Positions 33,937-43,109 are shown, counted from the stretch's first letter. The stretch is 64,000 nt of DNA from Butyrivibrio sp. VCB2006 (GCF_000420945.1 NZ_ATVX01000001.1:124001-188000), one strand, 5' to 3'. Numbers and translations are program-made. The notes: a model not told the origin generated them from the sequence alone.

Positions 33937-34449
33937 ATGAAATGCCCTTTCTGTGGAAAAGATGACACAAGAGTAATCGATTCTAGACCAGCAGATGAGA
34001 ATACTTCTATCAGGAGAAGAAGAGTATGTGACTCCTGTGGTAAACGTTTTACTACCTATGAGAAAGTTGAGACTATACCTCTTATTGTCATCAAGAAAGG
34101 GGATGTGCGTGAACCTTATGACAGAGCCAAGATTGAGGCAGGTGTTTTCAGAGCATGCCATAAGCGCCCTGTAAGTGCTGAGCAGATCACCAAGCTTGTG
34201 GATTCTGTTGAGACAGAAGTTTTCAATATGGAACAGAAAGAGATTCAGAGCCGTGCAATCGGAGAGATTGTAATGGACAAGATGAAAAATCTGGATCCTG
34301 TTGCCTATGTACGTTTTGCGTCTGTATATAGAGAATTCAAGGATGTTAATACCTTTATGGATGAGCTCAAGTCAGTACTTCGCAAGGAAGCTGATGGAAC
34401 CATCACAGATTCTACAGATAAGAACACTCCACTACTTAAAAAAGAGTGA
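33937..34449 (+). CDS. nrdR: Transcriptional repressor NrdR
   Basis: 170 residues. A zinc ribbon at the N-terminus uses C3, C6, C31 and C34; the rest is an ATP-cone domain ('PLIVIKKGDVREPYDRAKIEAG'-type start, split here as seen). NrdR senses ATP/dATP and represses ribonucleotide reductase genes. The C-terminal 20 residues are a longer polar tail than usual. GGAGGAAA ribosome site. Two NrdR-like boxes lie 46-92 bases upstream, and no nrd reductase gene is in the window. Confidence 0.97.
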   Translation: MKCPFCGKDDTRVIDSRPADENTSIRRRRVCDSCGKRFTTYEKVETIPLIVIKKGDVREPYDRAKIEAGVFRACHKRPVSAEQITKLVDSVETEVFNMEQKEIQSRAIGEIVMDKMKNLDPVAYVRFASVYREFKDVNTFMDELKSVLRKEADGTITDSTDKNTPLLKKE

Positions 34450-34498
34450 GACCTTTGATATAATAGGAAACGCATATTAGATAAGGATAAGCTATTAC

Positions 34499-34534
34499 GG
34501 GCTGTCAGGTTTAGATCTGGTAGCTCTTTTTCTT
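34499..34534 (+). terminator. Terminator after nrdR
   Basis: Ten-bp stem allowing G-U pairs, GGGCTGTCAG (34499-34508) with CTGGTAGCTC (34517-34526), then a T-rich tail. Between here and the promoter at 34652 nothing further was recognised. Confidence 0.75.
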
Positions 34535-34651
34535 TGCTAATTTTGGAATAAAAGAAATGTTGGAGATCTTGTAATTATGATACTTGTACGCCAGCATGGT
34601 TGCCGACATTATCTTTTTGTGGGTTTGCAGTATTCTTAAGATGATACAGAG

Positions 34652-34680
34652 TTGACAAATTCTTGACAAAGTCTTATATT
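34652..34680 (+). promoter_or_regulatory. Strong promoter of the oligopeptide ABC operon
   Basis: Consensus -35 TTGACA (34652-34657), exactly 17 bases, and -10 TATATT (34675-34680). A second TTGACA at 34663 is badly spaced. Predicted start near 34687. Confidence 0.8.
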
Positions 34681-34770
34681 TGCAATGTGGTGCTAGAGGA
34701 GTGTACCACAGTCGGCGCTTTTTTCTGTGTGGCGCCAATTCATATAATTTAATAGGAGGAAGATTTTAAC
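34681..34770 (+). other. Structured 5' leader of the oligopeptide ABC operon
   Basis: About 85 nt between the predicted start and the first gene. It can form two hairpins: TGTGGT (34686-34691) with ACCACA (34705-34710), and GGCGC (34714-34718) with GCGCC (34732-34736), the second enclosing a six-T run. It does not match a riboswitch class I recognise. A GGAGGAAG ribosome site follows. Confidence 0.4.
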
Positions 34771-36375
34771 ATGATGAGAAAGAAAATTGGAAGGATTGGA
34801 AGTTCTCTTCTGATGGTCGTGTTAACAACACTGACTGTTGCATTGAGTGGATGCTCAAGTGACAAGGCAGGAGATTCCGCAAGCGTAGCAAATAGCCAGG
34901 AAGCAGGCACTGAAGCAGTGACCGGCACAGATGCGGCTCAGTCTACAGATGTAGCGGATGATCTTTCTAAGCTTACCGTAGGAATACCTCAGGATATTGA
35001 TGGTCTTGACCCTCACAATTCAACAGGAGCAGGAACAAGAGAAGTATTCTACAACATTTTTGAAGGCCTTGTTAAGGCTGATTCAGAAGGTAATCTTAAC
35101 CCTGCTGTAGCCAGCGAGTATACGATTTCAGAGGATAGTAAGGTTTACACCTTTACTTTGAGAGATGGTATCAAGTTCCATGACGGATCTAATGTTACAG
35201 TAGAGGATATCAAATATTCCCTTGAACGTAATATGGGTGTGGACGGAAGTGAGCCACTTATCAAGGCTTACAAGGCAATTGACAGTGTTAATATTGTTGA
35301 TGACAGCCACGTTGAGGTAGTACTTAAGGATTCTGATTCAGATTTCCTTACACAGCTTACTGTAGCTATTATTCCAGAGGCCAATGAGCATCCGGAGACA
35401 ACACCTATCGGAACAGGCCCATACAAGTATGTCAGCAACTCACCACAGGAGAATTTCATTGTTACAAGATTCGATGATTACTGGGGAGAGAAGGCATACA
35501 TCAAGGACGTAGTATTCAAGATTGAAGCTAACATGGATGCTATCGTACTTGACCTTGAAGGCGGTTCAATTGACATGATGGCTCGTGTTACACCTACTCA
35601 GGTTAGCCAGCTTTCAGATAAATTCCAGGTTTATGAGGGAACAATGAACCTTGTACAGGCTCTTTACCTCAACAATGCAGTTAAACCTTTTGATGATGTG
35701 AGAGTTCGTCAGGCACTTTGCTACGCAGTTGATCCTCAGAAAATTATGGATTTCGTATCAGAGGGCGCCGGAACAGAGATCGGAAGCGCTATGTTTCCTG
35801 CATTTAGCAAGTACTTTATGCCGGAACTTAACGATACCTACAATTTAGACGTGGATAAGGCTAAAGAGCTCCTTTCTGAGGCTGGTTATCCAAACGGCTT
35901 TGAGTTTACAATCACAGTTCCATCCAACTATGGACAGCACGTTGACACTGCTCAGGTTATTTCAGAGCAGCTCAAGGAAATCGGTGTTACTGCCAATATT
36001 CAGGAAATCGAGTGGAACTCATGGGTTAGCGATGTATACTCAGGCAGACAGTTTGAGGCAACAGTAGTTGGTATTGATGCTTCAACACTTTCAGCTTCAG
36101 CTCTTCTTAACAGATATGTTTCTGACAATGGTAAGAACTTTGTTAACTTTAACAGTGCTGACTATGACGCTGCTTATGCCAACGCAACTGCAGCTACAGA
36201 CGACGCTGAGAAGACCAAGTATTACAAAGAGTGTGAAACAATACTCTCTAAGGAAGCTGCAAGCGTATATATTCAGGACCTTCCTGAGTTTGTGGTACTG
36301 AACAAGAAGTTCACAGGATATGTTTTCTATCCTCTTTATGTGCAGGATATTGCCAAGATAAGACCGGCACAGTAA
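34771..36375 (+). CDS. Oligopeptide ABC transporter substrate-binding lipoprotein (OppA/DppA family)
   Basis: 534 residues. Signal peptide with lipobox 'LSGC' (Cys28), a Ser/Thr/Ala/Glu-rich linker, then a type II binding fold of the SBP_bac_5 family: 'FEGLVKAD' and 'YTFTLRDGIKFHDGSNVTVEDIKYSLER' (the family signature, read as adjoining pieces), later 'VRQALCYAVDP'. It captures peptides (possibly nickel or other small ligands, as the family is broad) outside the membrane. First gene of a five-gene importer operon with a strong promoter and a two-hairpin leader. Confidence 0.93.
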   Translation: MMRKKIGRIGSSLLMVVLTTLTVALSGCSSDKAGDSASVANSQEAGTEAVTGTDAAQSTDVADDLSKLTVGIPQDIDGLDPHNSTGAGTREVFYNIFEGLVKADSEGNLNPAVASEYTISEDSKVYTFTLRDGIKFHDGSNVTVEDIKYSLERNMGVDGSEPLIKAYKAIDSVNIVDDSHVEVVLKDSDSDFLTQLTVAIIPEANEHPETTPIGTGPYKYVSNSPQENFIVTRFDDYWGEKAYIKDVVFKIEANMDAIVLDLEGGSIDMMARVTPTQVSQLSDKFQVYEGTMNLVQALYLNNAVKPFDDVRVRQALCYAVDPQKIMDFVSEGAGTEIGSAMFPAFSKYFMPELNDTYNLDVDKAKELLSEAGYPNGFEFTITVPSNYGQHVDTAQVISEQLKEIGVTANIQEIEWNSWVSDVYSGRQFEATVVGIDASTLSASALLNRYVSDNGKNFVNFNSADYDAAYANATAATDDAEKTKYYKECETILSKEAASVYIQDLPEFVVLNKKFTGYVFYPLYVQDIAKIRPAQ

Positions 36376-36408
36376 TATTATAAGAAAAGACATGCGGGGA
36401 ATATGCAT

Positions 36409-37353
36409 ATGAAATACACACTCAAAAAGCTTTCATCTACGATAGTTACTTTGATAGTGGTTTCGCTATGCGTATTCCTCGCTTTTAATGTACTTCCGGG
36501 AGACCCTGCCATCAGAATGCTTGGCCTTGAGGCATCTCCTGAACTTGTAGCCCAGACAAGAGAAAAAATGGGACTTAACGATCCGCTTTTAGTTCGCTAT
36601 TTCAGATGGTTTGTTGCTTTTCTTCAGGGAGATTTCGGAACCTCTTATACCTACAGCGTTCCGGTATCAAGCCTTATTCTCAGCAAGATCCCTATTACAC
36701 TTACCCTGGGACTTCTTGCATTCTTTTTCACAGTTGTTATTTCAATCCCTGTGGGCATCGCCACAGCAAAATATGAAAATGGTATTTTGGACAGGAGTAT
36801 TACTGTTATCAATCAGGTGATAATGGCAATACCACCTTTCTTTTCAGGTATTCTTATTACATTTATATTCGGAATGATCCTAAGACTCTTTACACCGGGA
36901 GGATTTGTTTCCTATACCCAGGATATAAAGGGCTTTCTTAGATATCTCTTTTTCCCTTCAATTGCAATTGCATTTCCCAAGATTGCCATGACAGTCAAGA
37001 TGCTAAGAGGCAATCTTATTGATGAAGCAGGAAAAGACTATGCGAGAACCGCATATTCAAGAGGCAATAATACAAACGGAGTTTTATACAGACACGTTTT
37101 GAAAAATGCTATGATTCCGGTTATCACATTCCTTGGAATGGCGCTGGCTGACATGGTGGCAGGCAGTATTGTTATTGAGCAGGTGTTCAATATACCGGGA
37201 ATCAGCAGAATTCTGTTATCCAGTATAAGTAACAGAGATTATCCCGTGGTAGAAGCCATTATCATGGGAATAGCTATGATTGTTATCGGGGTTAATTTCC
37301 TGGTTGATATTATATATAGAATTATCGATCCACGTATTGATATAGACGATTAA
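36409..37353 (+). CDS. Oligopeptide ABC transporter permease (OppB/DppB family)
   Basis: 314 residues from the second ATG (36409), eight bases after GCGGGGA; the ATG at 36403 is too near that site. Six membrane helices with the first long extracellular segment typical of OppB ('LPGDPAIRMLGLEASPELVA'). The cytoplasmic EAA loop that docks to the ATPase is near 'DYARTAYSRGNNTNGVLYRHVLKNA'. Follows the binding protein by 33 bases. Confidence 0.93.
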   Translation: MKYTLKKLSSTIVTLIVVSLCVFLAFNVLPGDPAIRMLGLEASPELVAQTREKMGLNDPLLVRYFRWFVAFLQGDFGTSYTYSVPVSSLILSKIPITLTLGLLAFFFTVVISIPVGIATAKYENGILDRSITVINQVIMAIPPFFSGILITFIFGMILRLFTPGGFVSYTQDIKGFLRYLFFPSIAIAFPKIAMTVKMLRGNLIDEAGKDYARTAYSRGNNTNGVLYRHVLKNAMIPVITFLGMALADMVAGSIVIEQVFNIPGISRILLSSISNRDYPVVEAIIMGIAMIVIGVNFLVDIIYRIIDPRIDIDD

Positions 37354-37362
37354 AGAGTGATT

Positions 37363-38178
37363 ATGAAAAATAACAGGTTTAAGAAATTACTGAAAAATCC
37401 ATATGTTTTGATAGGCGGTATTATCATGGGAGTCATTCTCCTAATGATAATTGTGGGCTGCTTTTGGATGCCTTATGAACCCACCAAGATGAGTGCTTCA
37501 GAAAAGCTCCAGGGGATTTCTCTTAGGCACATTATGGGAACTGATAATATGGGCCGGGACGTATTCAGCAGAGTTATGTACGGAAGCAGAGTGACTTTGA
37601 TGATTGCCATAGGAACCATCATTATCGGTGCCGGAGTAGGCACAATTATCGGATCTATCACAGGCTATTTTGGCGGAATGATAGACGAAGTTACCATGAG
37701 AGTAATCGATGCGCTTTTTGCATTTCCAAGTATTCTTCTGGCCCTGGTAATTGTCAGCGTTTTTGGTGTGGGCTGGCCACAGCTTGTAATATCTTTGGGA
37801 ATAGCCTTTGTGCCAAGCTTTGCCAGAATTGTAAGGGGTGAAGTGCTTAGATGCAAGAATATGGATTATATAGAGAATGCAAGGCTTCAGGGTGTTTCGG
37901 ATTTTAGAATGATCTTTTTGCATATCCTGCCTAACATAAAGGGAGTTCTTGCTTCATCAATTCTTATCGGATTTAATAATGCGGTTTTGGCAGAAGCCGG
38001 GCTTTCATATCTGGGAGTTGGTTCACAGCCTCCTTATGCAAGCCTTGGACGTATGCTTTCAGATGCTCAGCAGTATATGTTTACAAGACCAAGCTACGTT
38101 TTATGCCCCGGTATCGTCATAGTTTTGATGGTACTTGGTTTTGCATTTCTGGGAGAGGGGATTAAGAGATGGAAATAA
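37363..38178 (+). CDS. Oligopeptide ABC transporter permease (OppC/DppC family)
   Basis: 271 residues from ATG 37363; a GTG two codons upstream overlaps the only ribosome site. N-terminal helix and 'IMGTDNMGRDVFSRVMYGSR', the block typical of OppC proteins, then about five more helices and the EAA loop at 'NARLQGVSDFRMIFLHILPN'. Forms the channel with the OppB protein. Overlaps the next gene by ten bases, implying coupling. Confidence 0.93.
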   Translation: MKNNRFKKLLKNPYVLIGGIIMGVILLMIIVGCFWMPYEPTKMSASEKLQGISLRHIMGTDNMGRDVFSRVMYGSRVTLMIAIGTIIIGAGVGTIIGSITGYFGGMIDEVTMRVIDALFAFPSILLALVIVSVFGVGWPQLVISLGIAFVPSFARIVRGEVLRCKNMDYIENARLQGVSDFRMIFLHILPNIKGVLASSILIGFNNAVLAEAGLSYLGVGSQPPYASLGRMLSDAQQYMFTRPSYVLCPGIVIVLMVLGFAFLGEGIKRWK

Positions 38179-38969
38179 TTCTTGATGTTACTGATCTCCA
38201 TATAGAATTTCATGACTCCGATACTCCGGAAACTGCAGTGGAAGATTTTGATCTGATGCTGGGGGCAGGAGAGATTGTGGGAATAGTAGGCGAATCAGGC
38301 TCCGGAAAGAGTATGAGCGCCCTGGCAATAGCAGGCCTTTTAAACAGACATGCCATTAAGAAGACAGGGAGAATTATGTTTGAAGGACATGACCTTCTTA
38401 CCTGCGATAGAAAGACATTAAGGTCCTTTCAGGGAGATGAGATTTCCATTATATTCCAGGAACCTATGACCAGTCTTAATCCGGTTAAGCGCATTGGCTG
38501 GCAGGTGGAGGAGTCTCTTCGCATTCACCACCCTGAGATCAAAAAGAATGAGCGCAAGAAAATGGCAATAGATATGCTGCTTGATGTGGGACTTGAGAAT
38601 GCTAACGAAGTTTATTACATGTATCCACATGAGCTTTCAGGCGGTATGAGACAGAGAGTTATGATAGCTGCAGCCATGATTGGAAATCCGCAGATACTTA
38701 TTGCGGACGAGCCTACCACAGCCCTTGATGTAACAGTTCAGGCTCAGATTGTTGAACTCCTTAAAAAGCTTAACAGGGAGAAGGGAACGTCAATTATCTT
38801 TATTTCCCATGACCTAAGTCTTGTAAGTCAGCTGTGCCAGAGAGTAATAGTAATGCAAAAGGGCAACATCGTTGAGTCAGGGGATACCAAGACTGTTTTT
38901 TCAAGACCAAGGCATTCCTACACCAAGAAACTTATAGCAGCTATTCCCAAGATTGATCTGGATAACTGA
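38169..38969 (+). CDS. Oligopeptide ABC transporter ATPase (OppD/DppD family)
   Basis: 266 residues. Walker A 'GESGSGKS', signature 'LSGGMRQR', Walker B 'ILIADEPTTALD' and switch His in 'IFISHDLSL'. It ends soon after the ATPase core ('HSYTKKLIAAIP'), so it lacks the ~50-residue C-terminal oligopeptide-transport extension with the iron-sulfur cysteines found in longer OppD/DppD proteins. Start overlaps oppC-like gene by ten bases. Confidence 0.92.
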   Translation: MEIILDVTDLHIEFHDSDTPETAVEDFDLMLGAGEIVGIVGESGSGKSMSALAIAGLLNRHAIKKTGRIMFEGHDLLTCDRKTLRSFQGDEISIIFQEPMTSLNPVKRIGWQVEESLRIHHPEIKKNERKKMAIDMLLDVGLENANEVYYMYPHELSGGMRQRVMIAAAMIGNPQILIADEPTTALDVTVQAQIVELLKKLNREKGTSIIFISHDLSLVSQLCQRVIVMQKGNIVESGDTKTVFSRPRHSYTKKLIAAIPKIDLDN

Positions 38970-38985
38970 TGGTGGTATAACACGG

Positions 38986-39744
38986 ATGGAAAAAGAAAAA
39001 GTATTAAGAGTAAGTGGGCTTAATGTCTTTTACAAGAACAGAAAGCGCAAACTCTTTTCAAAGAAAAACAAAAAAATACAGGCTCTTTTCGATGTTTCTT
39101 TTGACATGGAGGAGGGAGAAGTTCTTGCTATAGCAGGGGAATCGGGATGCGGTAAGTCTACGCTGGCAAGGGCTATAGTCGGTATCAACAAGGACTATCA
39201 GGGAGAAATCTGGCAAAAGTATGGAAGGCCACAGATGGTTTTCCAGGATCCCTACAACTCACTTAATCCTGCCAAGAAGATCGGATGGCTTTTGGAGGAG
39301 CCTCTTAAGGTTGATAAGGAGAGGCACTGGACCAAGGAAGAGAGGCGTAAAAGAGCTGAAGAGATTATGCAGGAGGTTGAACTTCCTGTTAGTATGCTGG
39401 ACAGGTATCCCTCGCAATTATCAGGAGGCCAGAGGCAGAGAGTGTGTATCGGTATTGCACTGATGAGGGAGCCCAAGCTTCTTATCGCAGACGAGCCGGT
39501 CTCAGCCCTTGATGTAACCATTCAGGCTCAGATCATGGAGCTACTTACGAATCTTCACAAGAAACATGGAATTTCAATAATCTTTATTTCCCATGATCTT
39601 AGGGTGGTTTATCAGATAAGCGATCATGTCATGATCATGAAGAATGGTCAGGTTGTTGAGTATGGAGCAACAAGGGAAGTTTACAGAAATCCTAAGGCTT
39701 CCTACACCAAGCAGCTCCTTACAGCCGCCGGAATAACCAAATAA
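38986..39744 (+). CDS. Oligopeptide ABC transporter ATPase (OppF/DppF family)
   Basis: 252 residues from ATG 38986, after GGTGG; the frame is open further left but only within the preceding gene. Walker A 'GESGCGKST', Q-loop 'MVFQDPYNSLNP', signature 'LSGGQRQR', Walker B 'LLIADEPVSALD'. An inserted basic stretch 'RKLFSKKNKK' near residue 20 is longer than usual. Completes the importer as the second ATPase; a terminator follows. Confidence 0.92.
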   Translation: MEKEKVLRVSGLNVFYKNRKRKLFSKKNKKIQALFDVSFDMEEGEVLAIAGESGCGKSTLARAIVGINKDYQGEIWQKYGRPQMVFQDPYNSLNPAKKIGWLLEEPLKVDKERHWTKEERRKRAEEIMQEVELPVSMLDRYPSQLSGGQRQRVCIGIALMREPKLLIADEPVSALDVTIQAQIMELLTNLHKKHGISIIFISHDLRVVYQISDHVMIMKNGQVVEYGATREVYRNPKASYTKQLLTAAGITK

Positions 39745-39764
39745 CTATAAAATATATATAAAAG

Positions 39765-39806
39765 GCCTTAAAATTCACAAAAAGACGTGCTTTTTAAGGC
39801 TTTTTT
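39765..39806 (+). terminator. Terminator after the oligopeptide ABC operon
   Basis: GCCTTAAAA (39765-39773) pairs with TTTTTAAGGC (39791-39800) and six Ts follow. Confidence 0.85.
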
Positions 39807-39888
39807 AGTATAATAGTATTAAGTATAGATTTATTTTTCCGATATAATCATTGCAAAGAAAAATGTTTTATTGGAAAGGATGAGGAGA

Positions 39889-40317
39889 ATGGCATTAGAT
39901 AGAATTGGTGGTTTTAGTAATTATAATGCGTATAACATTCCCCCAGCTGTAGATAACAACATCAAGGTTGGTACACAGGCGCCTTCGGCACAGCCAAGTC
40001 AGGTTCAGGAACAGCCTGTGGAAGCTCCTAAGGAAGAGACCAAGAAGGGGATGGATCTTACCGTAGAAGAGCTCCCGGCCAGAGAAAATGCTTCCATAGA
40101 GAATGTGGCGATTTCCTTTGGTACGTACGACAGTTCATCAATAGATCTCTTTGGGGAGAAGGGACTTGCTTCAGAAGATATGAAACAGGCAATATCCGGC
40201 ATGCAGAGGGACAAAATCCTTCATGAGTATCAGTACTTTGTCGGAGGCAAAGATCTTACAGGCAAGCCAAGCAACATCATTACAGGAACTGAGGATGGTC
40301 TCGTAATAAGACTGTGA
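39889..40317 (+). CDS. Small protein of unknown function
   Basis: 142 residues from the ATG at 39889, after AAGGATGAGGAGA; an ATG three codons earlier is possible. No family recognised and no signal peptide or membrane helix. The N-terminus 'GGFSNYNAYNIPP' and a Pro/Gln/Glu-rich middle look disordered; the C-terminal 80 residues ('FGTYDSSSIDLFGEKG', 'YQYFVGGKDLTGKPS') look folded. It stands alone between two terminators. Asn/Tyr-rich N-termini of this kind are seen in small secreted or flagellum-linked proteins, but nothing here proves that. Confidence 0.7.
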   Translation: MALDRIGGFSNYNAYNIPPAVDNNIKVGTQAPSAQPSQVQEQPVEAPKEETKKGMDLTVEELPARENASIENVAISFGTYDSSSIDLFGEKGLASEDMKQAISGMQRDKILHEYQYFVGGKDLTGKPSNIITGTEDGLVIRL

Positions 40318-40347
40318 TGATGCTTAACTTAATATGTGTATTTACAG

Positions 40348-40376
40348 GGATGCCGTAGTAAAGCGGCATCCTTTTT
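40348..40376 (+). terminator. Terminator before the aroE-aroK fusion gene
   Basis: Perfect 8-bp stem GGATGCCG (40348-40355) with CGGCATCC (40364-40371) followed by five Ts. A TATAAT at 40379-40384 directly after it may be the -10 for the next gene. Confidence 0.9.
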
Positions 40377-40418
40377 AGTATAATAAACTAGTATCGCACT
40401 TTGGGTTGGGAGGAAGAC

Positions 40419-41909
40419 ATGGCTAATTATACTGATGGAAATACAAGTGTTTGCGGACTTATAGGAAATCCTGTGAGACATACATTATCTCCGCTTATTC
40501 ATAACATGCTTGCGGAGATCACCGGAATAAATATGGTTTATGTACCTTTTGAGGTTCCTCAGGGAAATGTCCCGGAGGCTGTTAAGGGAGCGCTTGCACT
40601 GGGTGTCAGAGGCCTTAATGTTACGATTCCATATAAGAGCGATGTAATTCCTTATCTGGAGGATATTGATCCTTTGGCCAAGGGGATTGGCGCAGTTAAT
40701 ACTCTTGTTAGAACCTCAAATGGCGGATTTAAGGGATATAACACAGATATGACAGGACTCTATCGTTCACTTCTGGATGAGGGAGTTGAGCTTAAGGGTA
40801 AAATTGTTGTAATCCTTGGAGCCGGCGGAGTGGCAAGACCTGCAGCTTTTCTTTGCGGAAGCAAAGGAGCCTCTAAGGTTTATATTTTGAACAGAACCTT
40901 TGAGAGGGCCAAAGATGTGGCTGAAGAGGTAAATAGAGCACTGTACGAATATAATAATAACGAACCTATGACTGCAGACGGACTTAGTGCTGAGGGTGAA
41001 CCTACAGATATTCCAAGCATAGTTGTTCCGATGAGGATAGAGGATTACAGGAATCTTTTTGAGTTAAAAGAGAAGTTTGTTTCTCTTCAGTGTACGTCAG
41101 TAGGTCTTTTCCCTGATGTCAACAGCGCTGTAGTAGAGGATAAAGAGTTTTATGAGCATGTCAATGTGGGCGTTGACATGGTTTACAGGCCCATTGAAAC
41201 TAAGTTTATGAAACTTGTTAAAGAGTCCGGAGGTAAGGCTGTTTCCGGCCTTAAGATGCTGCTTTATCAGGCGATTGATGCCTATGAATTATGGTTTAAC
41301 AACGACGAAGATGCTCCTTCAGAGAAGATAAATATAACCAAGGAGCAGGCTGAGGAAATCTACAGATCTCTTGTGATGGAAGTTACAGGAGCCAGAAATA
41401 TCATTCTTGAGGGATTTATGGGAAGCGGTAAGACAACTGTTTCCGAGATTCTTGCAGATAAGCTTGAACTTGAGCTTCTTGATACGGATGCAGCTATTGT
41501 GGAGGCAGAAGGAAGAAGCATCAATGATATATTTGCCGTAGATGGGGAAGAAGCCTTCAGAGATATGGAGACAGCTCTTTTGGAGACCGCTGTTTCTGAG
41601 CATTTCAGAGACATGGTCATCTCCCTTGGAGGAGGCCTTCCACTTAGGGAAGAGAACAGGCAGCTTCTTGGCCAAATGGGCAAGGTTATATATCTTAGGA
41701 CAAAACCTGAGACCGTTTATGAGAGAGTTAAGTTTGATGATTCAAGACCACTTCTTAAATCAGACAATCCTCTTGAAAAAATTAAAAAAATGCAGGAGGA
41801 ACGCGGGGACATTTATGAGCTTTCAGCTGATTATATAATAGATACCGATGAGCTTACCCCGTCTCAGATTGCAGATAGGATAATACAGGAACTGGGAATC
41901 GATATTTGA
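40419..41909 (+). CDS. Fused shikimate dehydrogenase / shikimate kinase
   Basis: 496 residues from ATG 40419, after GGGAGGAAG; a TTG six codons earlier is less likely. It covers two consecutive steps of aromatic amino acid synthesis. Residues 1-~295 are AroE: 'NPVRHTLSPLIHN', 'NVTIPYKSDV' with the catalytic Lys, 'GAVNTLV', 'GYNTDMTGLYRSL' and 'GAGGVARPA' for NADP. Residues ~325-496 are AroK: Walker A 'GFMGSGKTT' from residue 332, 'LLDTDAAIV', 'SLGGGLPLREENR' and 'DSRPLLK'. Separate genes are more common. The stop overlaps the queH start (TGATG). Confidence 0.93.
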   Translation: MANYTDGNTSVCGLIGNPVRHTLSPLIHNMLAEITGINMVYVPFEVPQGNVPEAVKGALALGVRGLNVTIPYKSDVIPYLEDIDPLAKGIGAVNTLVRTSNGGFKGYNTDMTGLYRSLLDEGVELKGKIVVILGAGGVARPAAFLCGSKGASKVYILNRTFERAKDVAEEVNRALYEYNNNEPMTADGLSAEGEPTDIPSIVVPMRIEDYRNLFELKEKFVSLQCTSVGLFPDVNSAVVEDKEFYEHVNVGVDMVYRPIETKFMKLVKESGGKAVSGLKMLLYQAIDAYELWFNNDEDAPSEKINITKEQAEEIYRSLVMEVTGARNIILEGFMGSGKTTVSEILADKLELELLDTDAAIVEAEGRSINDIFAVDGEEAFRDMETALLETAVSEHFRDMVISLGGGLPLREENRQLLGQMGKVIYLRTKPETVYERVKFDDSRPLLKSDNPLEKIKKMQEERGDIYELSADYIIDTDELTPSQIADRIIQELGIDI

Positions 41910-42607
41910 TGAATAAGCGAAACTATTCCAAAGAACTTGAAAACAAAATAGCGGAATTTGAAAAAGAAGGAAGGACGCCGCAGCTTCTTTTACATGCCTG
42001 CTGTGCTCCCTGCTCCTCCTATTGTCTGGAGTTTTTGAGAGAGTACTTTGATGTGACAGTTTTTTTCTATAATCCCAACATTACTCAGGAACAGGAATAT
42101 AGGAAAAGAGTTGAAGAGGAGAAAAGACTTATCGCCGAGTATAACAGGCAGGTTGATGAGGGGCGTTTTGAGGGAATGAATTCCGATTCAAAGGCAAGGC
42201 GCATTGAGATAATGGAAGGGGATTATATTCCGGGAGATTATCTTGAGGCAGTAAAGGGCCTTGAGGATTGCCCTGAGGGAGGCGACAGATGCAGAAAGTG
42301 CTTTGAACTTAGACTTGAAGAAACTGCCAAGATCGCCAGTGATAATGGCTTTGAATTCTTTACAACCACTTTGACTATAAGCCCACTCAAGAATGCAGAT
42401 GTGCTCAATGAAGTGGGAGAAGAGGCGGCCCGGAAGATAAATGCGTCAGGCGGCAGGGTAACTTTCCTTCCGTCGGATTTCAAGAAAAAGAATGGCTATA
42501 AGCGCTCAATAGAGCTGTCACACAAGTTTGGACTATACAGGCAGGACTTCTGCGGATGTAGTTTTTCAAAGGCTCAGAGGGAGAAAGAAAAAGAGGAGAA
42601 AAGGTAA
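41909..42607 (+). CDS. queH: Epoxyqueuosine reductase QueH
   Basis: 232 residues from ATG 41909, overlapping the previous stop by one base. QueH (formerly DUF208) reduces epoxyqueuosine to queuosine, the last step in making the modified wobble base of GUN-decoding tRNAs, and replaces QueG. Cys motifs: adjacent Cys pair and C-x-x-C in 'HACCAPCSSYC', a Cys pair in 'GGDRCRKCFELR' and 'FCGCSFS' near the end, which bind the iron-sulfur and second metal. 'FFYNPNITQEQEYRKR' is a family block. No other queuosine gene is in the window. Confidence 0.93.
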   Translation: MNKRNYSKELENKIAEFEKEGRTPQLLLHACCAPCSSYCLEFLREYFDVTVFFYNPNITQEQEYRKRVEEEKRLIAEYNRQVDEGRFEGMNSDSKARRIEIMEGDYIPGDYLEAVKGLEDCPEGGDRCRKCFELRLEETAKIASDNGFEFFTTTLTISPLKNADVLNEVGEEAARKINASGGRVTFLPSDFKKKNGYKRSIELSHKFGLYRQDFCGCSFSKAQREKEKEEKR

Positions 42608-42608
42608 G

Positions 42609-43109
42609 ATGGACTACAATATGAATGATAATACGAATCAGAACACACAGCAGGTAACACCTCAGGTTGCGCCCCAGCAGGTACAGCCAAGGCCTACAAC
42701 CATAATGGTTACACCCTATATGGATCCAATGGATGATAATCATAATCCTACGGCCAAAAAGCTTTGCATTGCAGCAGTTATCTGCCTTGTTGCTACTAAA
42801 TTTGTACCGACTTTCAGCCTGGTGCTCGGCGCAATTGGTGAAATGTTTGATACACATATCTATTTTCCAAGCTTCAACATTTTGCTGATTATTGCAGCGA
42901 TTGTCATGCTCATAATTGTAAGAGTAATGTATCCCAAAAATTCCCTGAGCAAAGGTCTGCTAATAGGCTATCTGGCCAATTTTATAATGTCTATTGTTCT
43001 GGTGGGAGTAGTCTTTATTTTAGTTGTATTGATCATGGATGGCTTTACTTTTGTGGGATTTTCAGATCTGATATATGAGATTATGGAAATCTTTGAAGAG
43101 TTTATGTAA
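42609..43109 (+). CDS. Small membrane protein of unknown function
   Basis: 166 residues from ATG 42609, directly after the queH stop with an AAAAGG site inside queH. A 55-residue N-terminal tail rich in Asn, Gln, Pro and Thr precedes about three or four membrane helices, with an acidic C-terminus ('YEIMEIFEEFM'). No family recognised. Close packing suggests cotranscription with aroEK and queH, but no functional link is evident. Confidence 0.72.
   Translation: MDYNMNDNTNQNTQQVTPQVAPQQVQPRPTTIMVTPYMDPMDDNHNPTAKKLCIAAVICLVATKFVPTFSLVLGAIGEMFDTHIYFPSFNILLIIAAIVMLIIVRVMYPKNSLSKGLLIGYLANFIMSIVLVGVVFILVVLIMDGFTFVGFSDLIYEIMEIFEEFM

Noticed and set aside
34681-34770. Known riboswitch (guanidine, preQ1 or lysine type) before the oligopeptide operon
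   Set aside because: The conserved core sequences of those classes are not present; only two plain hairpins are seen.
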